NCBI RefSeq assembly: GCF_000234665.1
Contig: NC_018333.1
Span: 1,192,634 to 1,256,633 of the forward strand
Source: Leishmania mexicana MHOM/GT/2001/U1103
Taxonomy: Eukaryota > Euglenozoa > Kinetoplastea > Trypanosomatida > Trypanosomatidae
Length of the DNA stretch: 64,000 bases
Direction: 5' to 3'
Both the position numbers and the translations under genes were made by a program. The notes under the pieces are model-generated. The model searched no databases. It was not told where the DNA came from and worked only from the letters and a program-made list of their open reading frames with translations. Positions within the stretch are counted from its first letter, which is position 1. The number at the start of each line of letters is the position of its first letter. Below, one piece after another: positions 50,088-61,430 of the stretch.

Positions 50088-50382
50088 GAGCGGTGGCGGT
50101 GCGCAGGTGCGCACGCGCACGCCCCCAGAGCAGGATGGGCGACCGCGCTTGTTGTTGGCTTCTTTTCGGTTCGCCGTATTGCTCTCTCCTGCCTCCTGTT
50201 CAACGGCAGGTGGTGGACCAACTACCAAGCGAAATGGAGGGACAAAGCCCCCACACAACGTCTCCCCCAACAAGGAAGATGCTGACCGTTGCCTTGGGAC
50301 ATTTCTGTCCACCCTGCTCCTCATGGTGCACCTCTTCTCCTCGACGAGAGATGTGCATCCGCGTACACACTGACACCCACCC

Positions 50383-50400
50383 ATATATATATATATATAT
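50383..50400. repeat. AT microsatellite
   Basis: (AT)9 in spacer. Confidence 0.9.
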
Positions 50401-50982
50401 GCACCCATGTACTCCTTCCACTTTTGTTCTTCTTTTGCATCTTTTTGTGCCTGTCGTTCTCCCTCCTCCTCCTCCTCTCCGTGCCATTTCGCTTGCGTGC
50501 GTGCTTTCGCCAGTCACCCATTATACCTCCATCAATGAGGCAGCCGACAAGTCGGGCACATCAGTCTCATATATGTTCGTTTGCCAAGCGCATCTCCGCT
50601 TCTGTTGGTCTGCTCTCGTTGTGCACGTGCGTGCTCGTGTGTGCCCTTTTCACACTTGCGCACACAGAGACACTAAAATAGCAGCAACAGAGTACAGAAA
50701 CACACGCTTCTCCTCGTCTTCCCTTCACGTGCCCAGCCTCCTCCCAGCGAAGACGCCAAGCTCACGCACGGGGGGCATCAGCTCACCAATAGTTTTTTTT
50801 TGTATTGCTCTTTGCGTCTCCCTTGCATCCGCCTAGGAAGGGTTAGACAACCGCACATCCCCCCTCCCCCACATCCTTCACCTCCCATAGAGTCGTACCT
50901 GTCGCTTTGCTGCCTTTTTGTCTTCACTGCGGCTGCTCGCATCCAGTGATTGGTCGAGCCTCCAGCGTGCATTGGTGTGACC

Positions 50983-51032
50983 CCCCCTCTCCTCCTCCTC
51001 CTCCTCTCTCTGTCTTTCCGTCTGTCGTGCAG
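50983..51032 (+). promoter_or_regulatory. Predicted trans-splice acceptor of the TTC5-like gene
   Basis: A long pyrimidine tract including five CTC units and TCTCTCTGTCTTTCCGTCTG leads to GCAG at 51029-51032. The ATG follows 136 bases later. Confidence 0.55.
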
Positions 51033-51168
51033 ACTCACAGGACTCACTGCTCTTTGAGGTACGACAGTGTGGTCCTTCGACCACCCCGCACAGCAAAGAG
51101 AATAGAGACAGCATACATCAGACACAGCCCCACGTACGCGCGAAAAGAAGCCGTCGACACCGCACGCC

Positions 51169-52374
51169 ATGGCAGCTCTTCCAGCGCTGGAGAAGGAGGT
51201 GGCCGACCTGAAGCGGGTTCGCGTCTTCAATGAGACGGTGCGCACCGGCGTCGAGCGCGTCCTGGCAAGTCTTCCGTCACCTGAGAATGAAAAAGACACA
51301 TCCACCAAAGTTCGAATTCTACTGCTTCGTAGCCAAGCGACCCTCTTGCTTCCACGCGTTTCGCGGGAGGCAGAGAAGGATCTTAATGCGGCTCTGAAGC
51401 TGCAGCCTGGCTTGGCAACGACGTGGGTCGAGCTCAGCGAGTGCCTGCTCCGTCGCAACGCCTTTAAGGAGGCCTGCGACGCACTGGATAATGCGCTGCG
51501 CGTAGACCCGGCGCACATCGAGGCGTTGTGCAAGTACAGCCAAATCCAGCGTAACCGCTGTGGTGAGGAAGGGGTGACGGCTGAGCAGCGTAAGGCGTAC
51601 TTGGAGGACGCCGTGGCCAAAGCCCGTGCTGCCGTCGGCTCCAATGTGGACGACGCAGATGCATGGAACACGCTGGCACTGTCACTGCTGTCAAAGGTGA
51701 CACTGGAGGGTATGACGTTCAACGGCTTGCGCAAGGCGCTGGCGGCGATGCAGCAAGCAGAGCGGAAGTGCCCCGAGGACCCTGATGTTCCGTACAACAA
51801 GGCCGTGCTGGAAAGCCTTCTGGGGCACTTCGGGGCCGCAGCGATGGACTACTGGAAGGCGCACGCCCTCGACAAGGACCGCCTCAAGGGCACCCGACGC
51901 CTCTCGGAGGAAAACGCGAAGGTGCTGCTGCGTGCGCAGAGTCGCATGAGGACGTCCAGCGGCATTGGCAAGCGTGACTTTCAGCGGATCTGCACCCGCA
52001 TCGAGCAGGCCCACAAAAAGTACACGCAGAGCACCTCCGCCAAGGTCGTTGGTGTATTAGACATAGTCACGGAGCCAACGATGCAGCCCGTCACGCTGCT
52101 GGTGTCCGATGGCAAGGGTGACTTTGGGCTTTTGCTCTTGCACGAGGTGCGCCCTACGTGCTTCAAGATTGGCGACGTCATTGCCTATCCCGCGACGACT
52201 CCTGTCGAGACCATCACTCACAACGTTGTTGCCTGCCCGGGAGTGGAGGAGGAACCGTTGGAGCTCACCCTGAACCATGCGTATCCGAACCCCAAGGGCA
52301 TACTAGTGAACGGTCAACCACTGCCCTCCTCTGCGCATGTGCCGCTGCAGATGTCCTCTCGCCTCTTCGCGTGA
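51169..52374 (+). CDS. TTC5: TTC5/STRAP-like TPR-OB protein, 401 aa
   Basis: Residues about 45-270 form tetratricopeptide repeats (LNAALKLQPGLATTWVELSE, then ALDNALRVDPAHIEALCKYS). Residues about 290-395 form an OB-like domain (KVVGVLDIVTEPTMQPVTLL, KIGDVIAYPA) and end with GILVNGQPLPSS, corresponding to the closing LLVVNGKP-SS stretch of animal TTC5. TPR plus this OB domain is the TTC5/STRAP architecture. Animal TTC5 recognises the N-terminal peptide of nascent tubulin on ribosomes and triggers decay of tubulin mRNA; it is also a p300 cofactor. Length is close to the human 440. The ATG at 51169 sits in a good context after a strong pyrimidine tract. No signal peptide. Function in Leishmania is inferred. 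Confidence 0.85.
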   Translation: MAALPALEKEVADLKRVRVFNETVRTGVERVLASLPSPENEKDTSTKVRILLLRSQATLLLPRVSREAEKDLNAALKLQPGLATTWVELSECLLRRNAFKEACDALDNALRVDPAHIEALCKYSQIQRNRCGEEGVTAEQRKAYLEDAVAKARAAVGSNVDDADAWNTLALSLLSKVTLEGMTFNGLRKALAAMQQAERKCPEDPDVPYNKAVLESLLGHFGAAAMDYWKAHALDKDRLKGTRRLSEENAKVLLRAQSRMRTSSGIGKRDFQRICTRIEQAHKKYTQSTSAKVVGVLDIVTEPTMQPVTLLVSDGKGDFGLLLLHEVRPTCFKIGDVIAYPATTPVETITHNVVACPGVEEEPLELTLNHAYPNPKGILVNGQPLPSSAHVPLQMSSRLFA

Positions 52375-53305
52375 GCTCAGCGACAGCGCCTAGCCGGTTC
52401 CAAGTGCCTCCGTGTGGTGCTGGGAATGGAGGAGGCTGCATCGGACGCCGCTGCGCTCCCCTCTCTTCCTCACGCGTTTCGCACATTACGCTCTCTCTCA
52501 GGCCGGTTTAGTTGTGGTGATAGTCGATGAATGGGCAGGAGATGAGGGGCACGTAAAATAATGCAGGTGTCGGCAGCTCTTTTTCGTTAGCTGTGCGTGC
52601 GCGCTTACCTGCGTGTGGAGCGCACAATGCAGCGTCACATGAGGGCGTGACGAAAAAGCACACAAAAGAAGAAGACAACGACGGATGGCTGAAAGCGAAC
52701 CGCCTTCTCCCTTTCGGGTGTGTAGCACTCACATCTGTACGTCTCCGACGTGCAGCATACACGCGCCCACCTCTCCCGTCTGCTTGACCTTTTGTACGAC
52801 TTGATGGTGAGTGGCATCGCGCTGTTCAGGGGATTGCAGGTGGAGGTGTAACGTATACGGATGTATGGAGAAGCAGCGTGTGCGGTGTGCACTCTCCCCA
52901 CTTGGCCACCATTCCCCCCTCCCCCATCCGCCCCGCGCCTACGTGCGCAGAGGATGTCGGCGTGCCTATGTTGACATCTTTCTTGTGTCACCGCCACTTC
53001 AACAATGTTCACATCTTTTTGTTTTCTGTTCTCTTCTGCTGCGAACCTTGGCGCCAACGGCACATCCGCTGGCAACGCCTGCATCGCTGCACACGTTCGC
53101 GCACCTCTGCTTCAGCAGCGTAGTCGCGACGTCCTCGCGAGCGAGAGAGACACAGAGAGAAACAAAAAAAAACAGACGAGAGCGACCGTCTCCGCAGTGG
53201 ATATCGCTGCGTGTGCGCTGTCGCGTCGCTATTTGCGGAATTCTCCTGCATCTTTTTTTCGTTGTTAGTATTGGGAGCTCGTGAAGGACGGTGCTGCCAG
53301 CTGCC
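52375..53305. other. Intergenic region upstream of the Yippee gene
   Basis: 0.9 kb, mixed composition, no gene seen. A T-run at 53252-53258 followed by TTAG (53266-53269) is a candidate acceptor for the Yippee mRNA. Confidence 0.55.
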
Positions 53306-53740
53306 ATGGTGAGGCGTCTTCGCACGCGCCTCGCTGCGCCGAGCGGGGGCGAAGGCGGCTTTGGCTGCGCATTCTGTGGCACTCACCTCTGCATCGCCGA
53401 GGACATCGTCTCCGACAACTTTCGCGGCCGCCACGGAAAGGCCTTCCTCGTCTCCCGCTGCGAGAACACCTACTACGGTCATCAGGAGGAGAAGCAGCTG
53501 ATGACAGGGCTGCACCGCGTGCGCGATGTATTTTGCTCCAACTGTGACCAGTACGTCGGCTGGGGATACGACTTCGCGGTCGATGAGCGTGAGATGTACA
53601 AGATGCAGCGCTTCGTGCTCGAGCGTCAGCTCATTCGGGTTATCACTCACGGGCAACTGCGCGGGGCCCTGGGCTACAGCATTCCGGAGGGCAGCATCAC
53701 CTTTTCGTTGCCTGTCGCGCGCTCGTATACACTGGACTAG
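53306..53740 (+). CDS. Yippee-like zinc-binding protein, 144 aa
   Basis: The Yippee domain fills most of the protein. Zinc ligands are Cys21/Cys24 (CAFCGTHLC) and Cys77/Cys80 (CSNC). The diagnostic stretches are present: FRGRHGKAFLVSRCENTYYG (40-58), LMTGLHRVRDVFC and CDQYVGWGYDFAVDEREMYK (80-99), corresponding to 'G-x-x-G-x-A-Y-L-F', 'LL-T-G-x-H-x-V-x-D-I-x-C' and 'LGWKYE-x-A'. The C-terminal extension after residue 115 is short. Yippee proteins are conserved eukaryotic nuclear/centrosomal proteins of poorly defined function. The ATG at 53306 gives the usual family length; the frame is open only five codons further upstream without ATG. Confidence 0.9.
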   Translation: MVRRLRTRLAAPSGGEGGFGCAFCGTHLCIAEDIVSDNFRGRHGKAFLVSRCENTYYGHQEEKQLMTGLHRVRDVFCSNCDQYVGWGYDFAVDEREMYKMQRFVLERQLIRVITHGQLRGALGYSIPEGSITFSLPVARSYTLD

Positions 53741-54560
53741 CCGCAGGTGCAGAAGGGTGACTTGGCCGCGGTTGTGTCTCCGCACAGCGTTGCCACGCTA
53801 CTCTGTAGACGAGTCCCAATCTTCCCTGCGCAACGCCGCAGCACATCAACCGAGTGCTGCAGGCGGCGAGCTCCCGCATTCATCGCCTCGACTCCCATTA
53901 GTGTGGGACCGACGCTCTTCTCTCTCTCCCTCGCCGCTCTGCCGCCCACTCGCAAAACGGAAAGCGCAATAAGGATGGCTCAACCACTTCTACGTCGACC
54001 CATTCGCCTTTGCCTTTTACTCTCTCTTTCACTGCACCAATGCTGTGGCGTTGTCCTTCGGTGCACATGCTGGTGCTCCCCTCAGCAGGAGGCGGGCATC
54101 GATGATCGACAAGCGCGCCTTTGTGCGGCTGCCACTGAACAAAACAGGCGACCAAATCAAAAAAAAAACAGACGACGAAGAAAACGAGATGGAAAAGGCA
54201 CAGGGATGCACCACAGCGCCGTGTTCCGCCTGTGCGACTCTCTTTGTGCGGCCTCCTTTCCGCGTCTGTGCGCCTCACAGCCTTACACCTTCCCGTCTGG
54301 AGTCTGCGCTGCGTCTCGTGGCCTGTTTTCCCGCGCGCCTTGCAGGTGATGACACCCGCCTACGTGCCGCCTCTCTCCATCTTCTGAAATGCTGTGCCGG
54401 CTCAATGTGTCCCTCACCTCTATCGTTGCCGTCTGTCTCCCTCCCCGTCGACGTGTGAGTGGTACGTGGCGTTGCTGTCCTCTTCAACCTTTCGCTATTC
54501 TACAGGTGCCTCTTGATCTACTTATATTTTTCTTCGAGTCGGTCTCTCCTCGGTGGCACG
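53741..54560. other. Intergenic region upstream of CK1
   Basis: 0.8 kb. No gene seen. A pyrimidine stretch ending in CTACAG (54500-54505) is a plausible acceptor, 55 bases before the CK1 ATG. Confidence 0.55.
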
Positions 54561-55742
54561 ATGCAGGCGTCTTTTCAAAAACAGAACCAAGACGAGGCCA
54601 ACAACGGCGCCGTGGGCACAAGGAGCAAGCGTGCCCAGGATGTGCTGATCGGCGGTCGCTTCCGCATTCAGGAGCGCTTGGGCGGTGGCGCCTTTGGTGA
54701 GGTGTTCAGAGGTGTCGAGTTGAACAGCGGCCACCCCGTTGCCATGAAGATGGAGCTGACAAAGGATGGCCATCGTTCACACCTCAATCTGGAGAACCGA
54801 ATCTACCAAAAGCTCAACGAGTGCCCGGTGACTGTCGGCATCCCGAAGTCATACTACTGCGGTCGCGTGGGCGATTACACCGTCATGGTAATGGACCTTC
54901 TCGGCCCCTGCCTGGATGACCTCTTTGAAATGTGCCACCGCAAGTTTAGCATTAAGACGGTCTGCATGATCGGCATCCAGGTCATTCAGCGGCTTCAATA
55001 TCTCCACAGCGTCGGCTACCTGCATCGCGACATCAAGCCAGAGAACTTCGTCATGGGCGTTGGCGCCAACTCCCACATCGTGTACGTGATCGACGTGGGT
55101 CTCGCCAAGGCGTGGCGTGACTCTACGGGGAAGCATATTGCGTACGCGGAGGGCAAGTCGCTGACTGGCACGGCCCGCTACGTTAGCATCAACACACATC
55201 GAGGCATTCAACAGTCTCGGCGCGATGACCTCGAATCCGTCTCCTACCTGCTTGCGTACTTCGCGCGCGGCAGCCTACCCTGGCAGGGGCTCAAATCACC
55301 AAAGAGGGATGTACGCTTTGAGCGCATTCGCGACGTCAAAACCGCCACGTCGCCCGCGGAGCTGTGCAAGGGCTATCCCCATCAGTTGGCCAATTACATC
55401 GAGTATACGCGCTCCCTGGGCTTTGAGGCAGAGCCGGACTACAGCTACTGTCTGGGGCTGTTTTCCTCGGCGATGACGGATATGGGGGAGCAGTACGACT
55501 ACTGCTACCAGTGGATCGACCGAAGCGAGGCTGAGGTCAAGTCCGCGTCCGACGCGCGCGGGTCCGCTCATAGCCTGCGCACCTCTGGGGCGCAGTCCAG
55601 TGTTGCTGTCGGAGGCTCCAACCTCATGACCTCCTCCGTCTTTGTGGGAGACAGCGCGGCGAACGAGATGAGCAAATCGCTCCTGAACAGCAACTTTATG
55701 GAGGAGATCCAAGACTACTACGGCCTTAACGATTACATCTGA
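54561..55742 (+). CDS. Casein kinase 1-like protein kinase, 393 aa
   Basis: A complete CK1-family Ser/Thr kinase. Seen: glycine loop GGGAFGEV (41-48), Lys63 in VAMK, LLGPCLDDLF (the CK1 LLGPSLEDLF), HRDIKPENF (155-163), and the CK1-specific KSLTGTARYVSINTHRGIQQ with SRRDDLESVSYLLAYF and GSLPWQGLK. The magnesium motif reads Asp178-Val179-Gly180 instead of DFG; the catalytic and metal-binding Asp residues are kept, so it is expected to be active. It has a 30-residue N-terminal extension and a Ser-rich C-terminal tail (330-393). The ATG at 54561 is the first after the predicted acceptor. Trypanosomatids have several CK1 genes; which isoform this is could not be decided, so no symbol is given. 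Confidence 0.95.
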   Translation: MQASFQKQNQDEANNGAVGTRSKRAQDVLIGGRFRIQERLGGGAFGEVFRGVELNSGHPVAMKMELTKDGHRSHLNLENRIYQKLNECPVTVGIPKSYYCGRVGDYTVMVMDLLGPCLDDLFEMCHRKFSIKTVCMIGIQVIQRLQYLHSVGYLHRDIKPENFVMGVGANSHIVYVIDVGLAKAWRDSTGKHIAYAEGKSLTGTARYVSINTHRGIQQSRRDDLESVSYLLAYFARGSLPWQGLKSPKRDVRFERIRDVKTATSPAELCKGYPHQLANYIEYTRSLGFEAEPDYSYCLGLFSSAMTDMGEQYDYCYQWIDRSEAEVKSASDARGSAHSLRTSGAQSSVAVGGSNLMTSSVFVGDSAANEMSKSLLNSNFMEEIQDYYGLNDYI

Positions 55743-57289
55743 ACCAAACGCCGTAGAAGACGACGATGCTCTGCTGGCTTACGCTGATTTACTAGGGCGC
55801 CGTCGCGGATCGTTTTTTTTTTGTCGTGCTGGGCAAACGATGATGGGAGGGAACGACAGAGATCGAGGAGGAAGAGGAGGAGGGGGGCAGGGACTGACGT
55901 CGGAACGACGAAGCTGAAGTGGTTTCACATCGTGGAGGCCACACCACTGGTCGGGCGCGCATCTCAAACGAACGCGCCTTTAGCGACCTCATCACCTGTC
56001 TTCCTCGCTTCTTTGTTGCTGCCTGGGTCGCTCTGTTCTTCAAGTGAAATGTGCTTGCCGGCCTCTGCGCACACCGCAATTCTTTCATCGCTGCTACATT
56101 ATGCCGCGTGCTTCTGCTTCTCTCCATGTGCATGTGCTCGGCCTTTTCTCCCTCTGTCCTCTCTTGGTCCCTGATGCTCCCCTCCATCGCTCCCCCAACA
56201 CGCGCGCTGTCTTGCTGTGTTGTGCCCTCCATGATGTACGTCTCTTTGCCTGTATTGTGCTGCCAGTTTGTGTTGTATGTGATCATGTATCCTCGTCTAT
56301 TTTTTCGCGGTTGATATGCAGCGCCGTGTTCCTCCTCGTGTGCCGTGGCGCACGTTTATGTGCTGAGGGAGGTGTCGTGCATTCTTTTCTCTTTTGTTTC
56401 TCCGAGGGCCTGTCATGTAATCAGCCGCCGCTCGCATGACTGCCAGTGCCTCTTCCGTGTCTCTCTGTGCATGTACCGCACGTGAAGCATCTTTCTGATT
56501 TTTTTTCATTTGTGCTGTGCGCTTCGGCTTTGCCACGTTTCCATTTACAGACGGGTCGTATAACTTTTTTTCTTATTTGTTCGGAGTATTTCTCTCTCTT
56601 TCTCTTGGCATCTCCGCGCACGTGCGCCGAGATGGAGGACGCGGGTCTCTCCGTATGCTCTGGTGTGCTGACACTGTTGGCCATTGTACGCATTCTTTTT
56701 TTTTGATGTTCGCTTCATCTGTGTACAGTCGTTATTGTCTTTGCCTCTCTTCCTCTCTCTTTGTCTGCACAGGCCCCTCGGTCGACGCGTTGCCGCATGT
56801 ACTGTCCTGTACTTCTTCAACTGCGTCGCTATGCCCGCTGATCAGACGTGCTGCCCTTCTCCGCTTTTGAATTTTTGGGAAAAAACACGAAGGACAAAAA
56901 CACACCAGCATAACACGAGGCCCGTGACATCGTTTTATGCTTCCCTTTCCCTTTCGTTCGCTACACAGCGCCTCGCTCATGTAGGCGTCTCTTTCCTCGC
57001 ATTTCTGGCCTCGCTGGCGGTTTCCCTCCGACGGACCAGTCCAGAAAGTGAGGGCTCGTCCGTCGAGTGCTGAGTGGGATTCGCAAGGGGACACCAGTTT
57101 ACGCTGTTCTGCTCGTGCATCTTCATTGCTTGGTGATTGTTCCTCTCGCCTCTCCTGCAGAGAGGCGTGGGGGCGCGACGCACTGGCGGACGTGTTACGT
57201 TCCCTAGAATTTGCGCGTTTGTGGTGCTCGCGGTGTGTCGTCTGTCCAATCTCTAGCTGAATGACATTCAACATTTCGTTGTCTTTTCC
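55743..57289. other. Spacer downstream of CK1
   Basis: 1.5 kb of typical CT-rich spacer; no gene seen. Composition changes near 57100-57300, where long pyrimidine runs cease. Confidence 0.6.
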
Positions 57290-60200
57290 GTTGGCCTGCG
57301 TTTTCAACGGGGGTGAGCGTGTCGCGGTCTTTAAGCCCAACTCTGCTCAGTTACAGCGGGTAAGGAAGACGGATTCGCTCGGAAGTGGACCATTGGATTA
57401 TGGCGTTGCGTGGGGAGCGAGGTCTCGCGTTAATAGGGTGCCTTCCGTTGGAAGGCAACGCACGGCATGTGATCCCCTCTGCTTCCCCACACTCTCCCAC
57501 CTTCCATCGTCCTTTGGCTGCCCCACAGAGCGTTTGGCTCACCTCACTCTCGGAGCCTCTTCCCTTTTCTTTCAGGTCAACACAGGCCCCACGCCCCCTT
57601 CAAGGTGTACACAGCACTACCGAATGACAAGCTGCTCGCGAAGCATCGGTGGTACCGCGACTTGACCAAGCGGCCCCGCCGAGGCGGAAGAAAAGCAAGT
57701 TGGACCGCCTGGAATCTTCAGGCCCCTCTTGCGAGAAGGGGATCCAATGTGAACAAGTGCTACGCGCGACTGATGGAGGAGCATGCGGCGCCGCGCGTGG
57801 TGGCATGCCATGCTTTCCTGCACGCACGGAAACCGCTGGTACAGAAGCTGAAGGGGGAGAGCTCTGACGAGGAACCGACTACTGGGGTCATGGTCGTATG
57901 TGAGGCGAGGCTGAAGCGCGTCTTGGCCAGGCTCAGCGAGAGATTCTCTTGCATGAGGAGGCGCTTCTCGCGTGGAGGGCATCATGCTGCTCCAGACTGC
58001 TCTAGCCAACGACCTCACCCAGAGTCTTGCGTGCCACAACTGGGACGCGCCCTTGGGGATGAGCCCTGCCGATCACACAAGGTCTTTCGGACCTCAAATC
58101 AACAGCCTTCCGGTCACCCTCTGCCCCACACAACGGCATTATGGACATGTCGGCCTCCAATAGTCAAATGCCTCATGGGTTGCAGAACCCGGGGGTATGA
58201 CTCCGCGGTGGTGGTGACTCGAAGAAGTTCGATGCGTCTCGGTCGCGCAATGGACCGATGCAGCGAAGACTGCTTCACCTCGGGCAAATGAATGCAGGGG
58301 TTTGGCTCCATCGCGCAGCCATATCATACTGCAACATACGTGCGCGCTTGTCCTGCTCCAGCCGCCGGGTTTGGCGGAGCAGTCGCAAGGCAAGGGATGA
58401 GGACTGGCTGATGAAGGCTCTTGCCCGCGTCATCCACGCGGCCGCACCCCCCCCCCCGGACGTGACGAAAAAGCCGCGGGGAGTGGCATTACAGCTCGTC
58501 AGCGGTGACCTCAGGTAAGGCAAGACCCCGAACGTCAAGCTCCACTCGATCTTGCAGGCACGCCTGCCTCAGAACCGCGTGGTGCCTCGGCGGCACGCCG
58601 CCGATGCTGCCGTCGTATGCCTCAGCGGCGCAAATGGCAGTGAGGGTGTCGCTGTGTGGGCGCGGTTTTTTCCCCACATTCCTACGCAATCATTCGGTGC
58701 CTGGGTCACTGCCGCCCGAGGGTGGGGAGCGGCTGAGCCTGAGGTCGAAGAACTCGGCATCATCGAGGCACGCACACAGAGATATGAACCACATTTCCAG
58801 CTTCCCCTCGCCCGAAACTATCACTACAAAGGACCCTAGCGCGCAACAGGCGCGGGGGGAGGACAAGAATGCGATTTGCCTGCGCTGAAGAAACTTTGGG
58901 CTGGCTGCTTTTATGGATTGAGTCGCTGGATGCAAAGAGCACCCCGAGAGAACCACGGGCGTTTATGGCTGGGTCGCCGGCGTCACGGATGCCTGCGAGC
59001 ACGCTCTATATGGACACCTCGCGGCTGTGCTGACCAACGCCGTGGTGGAAACGACGGGGGGAGGGGGCAGCGCAAAAGGGTGGCGGCAGGCATGGTGAGA
59101 AACACGCGCCGTTTGTTGCGGGCATGACCGCCAAATATGAAAGGTGACATATCAGAACCTGTGCCATCTGCCGGCGGCCCCGGCGCTGATGAGCATCGCA
59201 GAGCGAAAAGACGGGAAGATGAGTCAGGATGCCGTTTCCAACCGACTGACCGAAGCAGGGCCCCAACCCAGGACGCCGCATGACGGGGCTGGGGTGCCGG
59301 AAGGCCTTTTTAGGGGAACGCGGTGGCCCGCGCATGGGCTTTCCCGGGGTGGCCAGGCACGGGCCCACCATACCTAGCAAGCGAGGCCAGCCCCCCCCCC
59401 GCGCGGACACGCCCCGACCTTCGCCAACGACACGGGCCCGAGAGCCGACCCTTTCTCGCAGGCGGGCGAAGCACACGCCACCGCACAGCGACACGGAGGG
59501 CCAAGCGAGCGGCAGCGGGGCCTCGCATGATCGCGAAGGGCACGCCGCAGCGACTAGACCCAAAAGCGCGACAAGAGGCGGCGGCGAATCACCCCCCCCC
59601 GAAGGAGCCGAACAGGTGCAGCGGCCCCCACGCGGCGGGGCCTGGGGTGCGTGTGTGGGGGGGTCCGCGGCAAAGATGGTGGCGCAACTGGCGAGAGGGA
59701 TGCGAGGGGCACAACCCCCCACCCCCATTGGCGGGGGAAAACCGCAAGCGGGCGGGTTCCCCACCCCAGCGGCGCCCCGCGGCGAACCGGAAGGAAATCA
59801 TGGCGCCGGGGGTTGGGGGGGCGTGGCGTTGCGGGGGGCGGCGGGTGATTCCGCCCCCGCGGCCCCTTTAGCGCGCAACGCAAAGGCACACGTCACACGG
59901 CCACCCGAGATCTCGAAAGCACAAAAGGAAAAGCACGGCGGGGCTCTTCAGAGATTAAGGGTAAACCGTGTGGGTGGCGAACGTGCTTTCATGCCTCTGG
60001 CATGCAGACGGCTTTTGCGCGAAGCGATGCAGCAGTTGGGGCAGCGGTGCGGACTTGCCAAAGCGAGAAGAGGCGCCGCAAGGCGCATGGCAGACAGCGC
60101 ACTGCCAGCGGGCCAGCCGACGCGCAGGGCAGGGCCTGTCCTGCGTAACGCTGCGGCGGCGCCTGGATTATTGGCTTCCATCTTACTGTGAAGGGCGTGA

Positions 60201-61430
60201 CCACGCGGGATATCGCTGCCGCGGTCCTCCACGGGAAGAGGGGAGCCACGAGCTAGCGCCCCCGAGGGTGCAGAACGCCGCAATCAGTGAAACGGAGTTG
60301 CTGTGCCTTATTTGTGAAAATGGGGGGGAGCCCATCGGTGCCGCCACGAGCAGGGGAATGCTCTCTGCGACCCCCCCAAAAAAAAAATGACAAGGCTGTT
60401 CGAGGAAGAGAGAATTGTGAGGATGGAAGCGCGCCATGATGACACCAAAACATTCCGCAACTGCGCTTAGCGCCCCATGCTGCGATAGACCTTGGCCGCT
60501 CTGCGAGCTGCACGCGCCGTCAGAAAACTCCAGGAAGGCAAGCGCATACCCCACTAGAGCCATGCCGATTGGCCAGCTGGAACCCACGCACAAGGATGAA
60601 GTTATGCGCAAGTAATTTCTTTGGGTGTGATGCGCACGGCGTGCATACGTTTGCGGTCGAGGAAAAGAAAGGCGGACACCGATGCATACCTGAGTTGAAC
60701 TCGAACGCTGCTTGTCCCGAGGAGTGTTGTGCCCACCCTGACCCACCCGAGCCGGACAGAAAGCGGGGCGTACCGTGAACAAGCGCAAATGGCGTTTGCG
60801 CGTTGGATTTCGATGCGTGTTATGGCGCTGTCCTCGTACCTGGGAATAGGAGAGCGATGTGCATGCTCCGGAGAGGAGGGGTGAATACTGCCGACTGCGC
60901 ACAACTCCAACAAGGGGAAGGTGGGGCGTGGCGGTGACGCAGTCGATTACACGGGTGTGGACTGCTATCGATTTTTTGCTCAGCGTCATACCATGTATTG
61001 ACAGCATCGTGGTTGCGTCCCCGCCAGCTAGGCAGGCTGAACTTCTCGACACGGTAGGCAAGGGGCTACTACGCATTCGCGTGATTACTCTGCTCACCAC
61101 CTCAAATCGAGAACCGCCTCTCGAGGCAGATGATACCAAACTGTGGCGCATTGGAAATAGCGGTGGAACTCTCCTTGAGGAGGACTACCACTGGACTTGG
61201 GCTGGAGAGGACTGCTTGCAACTCCGTATGACCCATAGCGAAGATGTGGCTCGCAAGGGAAAAGAAGTCGCTCTCACATCTGCGCGTCACGAAGGCAGCT
61301 GGAAAGTACCGGGGAGAGAGATTATGGCGTCTCCCATACTCGCTGCATGAAATCGTACTTGAAGGTAGTCAATACGTGATGCAGCAGAGCGACCGCCTTG
61401 CCTCTGCAAGCGAACCCGCAGCGAATTCAA
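57290..61430. mobile_element. GC-rich degenerate insertion, probable mobile-element remnant
   Basis: This 4.1-kb stretch lacks the pyrimidine tracts of normal spacer, has higher GC (especially 59280-59900) and carries fragments of open frame on both strands broken by stops and apparent frameshifts. C/G homopolymers occur at about 58447-58456, 59391-59400 and 59590-59598. Several fragments have protein-like composition (for example 58552-58839 and 60986-61348 on plus, and 58489-58689 on minus). I did not find reverse transcriptase, RNase H, endonuclease or tyrosine-recombinase motifs, so the class is undecided: a DIRE (dead ingi/L1Tc relative), a TATE-like element, or a decayed gene. Edges are set by composition only. 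Orientation is unknown. Confidence 0.4.

Larger units (their letters stand above)
50088..51168. other. Intergenic region upstream of the TTC5-like gene
   Basis: 1.1 kb with an (AT)9 run at 50383-50400 and pyrimidine tracts; no gene seen. Confidence 0.6.

Noticed and set aside
60183..61151. Minus-strand frame of 322 codons in the insertion
   Set aside because: No recognisable domain and frames open on both strands here; counted as part of the degenerate insertion rather than as a gene.
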